NCBI GenBank assembly: GCA_002308555.1
Contig: DBWD01000134.1
Span: 4,528 to 13,953, forward strand
Length of the DNA stretch: 9,426 bases
Direction: 5' to 3'
DNA from: a bacterium UBP3_UBA1247
GTDB lineage: Bacteria > UBA3054
How positions within the stretch are numbered: position 1 is the first letter of the stretch; every line of letters begins with the position of its first letter. Shown here in pieces: positions 8,108-9,426 of this stretch. Below the pieces are notes generated by a model, which was given only the letters and a program-made list of their open reading frames with translations, did no database searches and was not told where the DNA came from. Made by a program: the position numbers and the translations under genes.

Positions 8108-8859
8108 TGGCGAAGGAGCAAAACGACGCGCAGGGAGTCCTTATCGTGGACAAGCCGGAGGAGTGGACCTCCCACGACGTGGTCGCCAAGCTGCGCGGTC
8201 ATTTCAAAATAAAGAAGATCGGCCACGCGGGCACCCTGGACCCCATGGCCACCGGGCTTCTGGCGATCCTCATGGGAAAGAGCACGAAGCTTTCGGACGC
8301 GCTGATGGCCTCGCCCAAAACCTACCTCCTGAGGGCCCGTTTCGGGATAGAGACCAACACCCAGGACATAACCGGCGAAACGGTGGCCGAGAAGCCGCTG
8401 CCGGAAAATTTCACGAAAGAGACGATCGAGAAAGCCATGGAGGAATTCAGGGGCGAGATAATGCAGACCCCGCCCATGTTCTCGGCGCTCAAGATAAACG
8501 GACAGAAACTTTACAAAGCCGCCAGAAGCGGCAAAGAAATAGAGAGGGAAAAGCGCCCGGTCACGATCTACGACTTCCGGCTGCTGGACCTCGAGGGAAA
8601 CGAAGCGAACTTCACCTGCCGCTGCTCCAAGGGCACCTACGTCAGGACCCTGGCTCACGACCTGGGGCGGAAGCTGGGCTGCGGCGCGGCTCTCACTAGC
8701 CTCAGGCGGACCGAGGGCTGCTTCTCCACCATAGAGGAAGGCCATACTCTGGACGAGCTCCTCTCCTGGGACCTTGATAAGCTCCGGGAAGAAGCCCAAA
8801 AAGGACTTGAAAAGATAACCACGGCGCTGAATAGCGATGCCAATAGCGAAGAACAATAA
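8107..8859 (+). CDS. truB: tRNA pseudouridine(55) synthase TruB
   Basis: TruB converts U55 in the T-loop of tRNAs to pseudouridine. The 250-residue protein has the catalytic block HAGTLDPMATGLL (40-52) with nucleophile D45, the PPMFSALKINGQKLYKAARSG region (122-142) that contacts the T-arm, KGTYVRTLAHDLG (175-187) and LRRTEGCFS (199-207). It is shorter than E. coli TruB (314 residues) and appears to lack most of the C-terminal PUA-like region, as in other compact TruB proteins. The start is taken as ATG 8107, which overlaps the pssA stop; GTG 8104 immediately upstream is also in frame and would add one residue. AGGAG (8100-8104) is near but rather close to the start. TruB is more usual beside rbfA, infB or ribF, so this setting among lipid genes is notable. 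Its last 23 bases overlap the next gene. Confidence 0.96.
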   Translation: MAKEQNDAQGVLIVDKPEEWTSHDVVAKLRGHFKIKKIGHAGTLDPMATGLLAILMGKSTKLSDALMASPKTYLLRARFGIETNTQDITGETVAEKPLPENFTKETIEKAMEEFRGEIMQTPPMFSALKINGQKLYKAARSGKEIEREKRPVTIYDFRLLDLEGNEANFTCRCSKGTYVRTLAHDLGRKLGCGAALTSLRRTEGCFSTIEEGHTLDELLSWDLDKLREEAQKGLEKITTALNSDANSEEQ

Positions 8860-9426
8860 CTTACTCGGTGAAACCGCGAAACTGGCCTTCCTGGCCCTCG
8901 CGGCGCTTCTTTTGGCCTCCTGCGGCCAGGACCGGGAGGAGAAAGTCGACGTTTACGTCTCCATCCCGCCCTTGCTGCCTTTTGTCCAGAGGCTGGCCGG
9001 CCCCGGGGTCAAGTGCGAATCCTTCATGCCCTCCGGCGCCAACCCCCACCAGTACGAGCCTTCCCCCAGGAAGGGCGCGGGCTTCTACGACAGCAAGCTT
9101 TTCGTCATGACTGGCCTGCCCTTTGAAAAGGAGCTTGCAAAGCGCGCCAAAGGCGGCCAGGGCCCGAAACTGCTCGACCTCGCGCCGGAAGACGCGGATC
9201 ACGACCACGACCACGAGGAGGGCCACCATCACGACCCGCATATTTGGCTTTCCCCAAGGCTCATGAAAGAGCGCGTCCAGGACATGGCCGCGGCCCTTTG
9301 CGAACTCTACCCTGAGAAGAAAGAAGAGATCGAAAAGAGGGCTGAGGAAATAAAAGAAGAGCTTAAGGCTTTCGACGAGGAACTGAAGGAAACTTTCAAG
9401 GACGGCAACAAAGTCTTCCTGGTCTT
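8837..9426 (+). CDS. ZnuA/TroA-type metal-binding ABC transporter lipoprotein (5' part)
   Basis: The frame is open from ATG 8837 to the window edge (196 complete codons), so the C-terminal part is missing. Residues 13-28 form a hydrophobic signal peptide ending in the lipobox L26-A27-S28-C29, so C29 should be lipidated by Lgt/Lnt. The mature part matches cluster A-I (TroA/ZnuA) solute-binding proteins, which hand Zn(II) or Mn(II) to an ABC permease. Visible are VSIPPLLPFVQRLAG (41-55), NPHQYEPSP (69-77) with metal ligand H71, and DPHIWLSP (133-140) with ligand H135. A His-rich acidic stretch at 122-135 (seven His) precedes the second ligand, as in many zinc-specific ZnuA proteins. After 150 comes a Glu/Lys-rich helix, the expected linker helix. 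The start overlaps truB by 23 bases and lacks a clear Shine-Dalgarno, but no other in-frame start gives a sensible signal peptide. Metal specificity (Zn favoured) is inference; znuB/znuC partners would lie beyond the window. Confidence 0.9.
   Translation, partial: MPIAKNNNLLGETAKLAFLALAALLLASCGQDREEKVDVYVSIPPLLPFVQRLAGPGVKCESFMPSGANPHQYEPSPRKGAGFYDSKLFVMTGLPFEKELAKRAKGGQGPKLLDLAPEDADHDHDHEEGHHHDPHIWLSPRLMKERVQDMAAALCELYPEKKEEIEKRAEEIKEELKAFDEELKETFKDGNKVFLV

Noticed and set aside
8868..9110. An 80-codon plus-strand frame (GTG 8868) at the start of the lipoprotein gene
   Set aside because: It is out of frame with the lipoprotein, whose signal peptide, lipobox and metal ligands lie in the frame starting at 8837. 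The 80-codon product has no recognisable features.
9200..9243. Repetitive CAC/GAC triplets that look like a short tandem repeat
   Set aside because: They encode the His/Asp-rich loop (residues 122-135) expected in zinc-binding ZnuA proteins, so the protein function explains the repeat.

Overview
The window is a tightly packed, single-strand stretch of a GC-rich bacterial chromosome. The organism is almost certainly diderm (two membranes). It carries apolipoprotein N-acyltransferase (lnt), an enzyme characteristic of diderm bacteria, and a sigma-54-dependent NtrC-type regulator. Arginine AGG and isoleucine ATA codons are frequent despite the high GC. I cannot assign a phylum from the sequence alone. 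No mobile element, CRISPR array or phage gene is visible.

Layout. The first 24 bases are the 3' end of a tRNA gene (T-loop, acceptor strand, encoded CCA), followed by a strong intrinsic terminator. A GC-saturated spacer leads to an AT-rich start region with a perfect TATAAT box only 8 bases before the first start codon. From there nine genes run left to right with almost no gaps: an unrecognised four-TM membrane protein (164-1543); a hemolysin III/PAQR-family 7-TM protein (1540-2181); a membrane histidine kinase (2188-3495); an NtrC-family response regulator (3500-4882); lgt (4887-5690); lnt (5691-7232); a 56-base AT-rich gap; pssA (7289-8107); truB (8107-8859); and the 5' part of a ZnuA/TroA-type metal-binding lipoprotein gene (8837 to the window edge). 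Junctions include an ATGA overlap, a TGATG overlap, a zero-base junction (lgt/lnt) and a 23-base overlap (truB/lipoprotein). This suggests one or two long polycistronic transcripts, the only plausible internal break being the gap before pssA.

How the genes fit together. Most products act in the cell envelope. Lgt and Lnt perform the first and last steps of lipoprotein maturation, PssA commits CDP-diacylglycerol to phosphatidylserine (precursor of PE, a typical acyl donor for Lnt), and the last gene encodes a lipoprotein that would be a substrate of that pathway. The lspA signal-peptidase gene is not in the window. The kinase/regulator pair and the two upstream membrane proteins may sense an envelope or membrane state, but that is inference from position. 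TruB (tRNA pseudouridine-55 synthase) is the functional outlier.

The best candidates for something undescribed are the 459-residue membrane protein at 164-1543 and its co-linear arrangement with a PAQR protein and an NtrC-type two-component system. The rest are recognisable housekeeping or envelope families with intact catalytic motifs.
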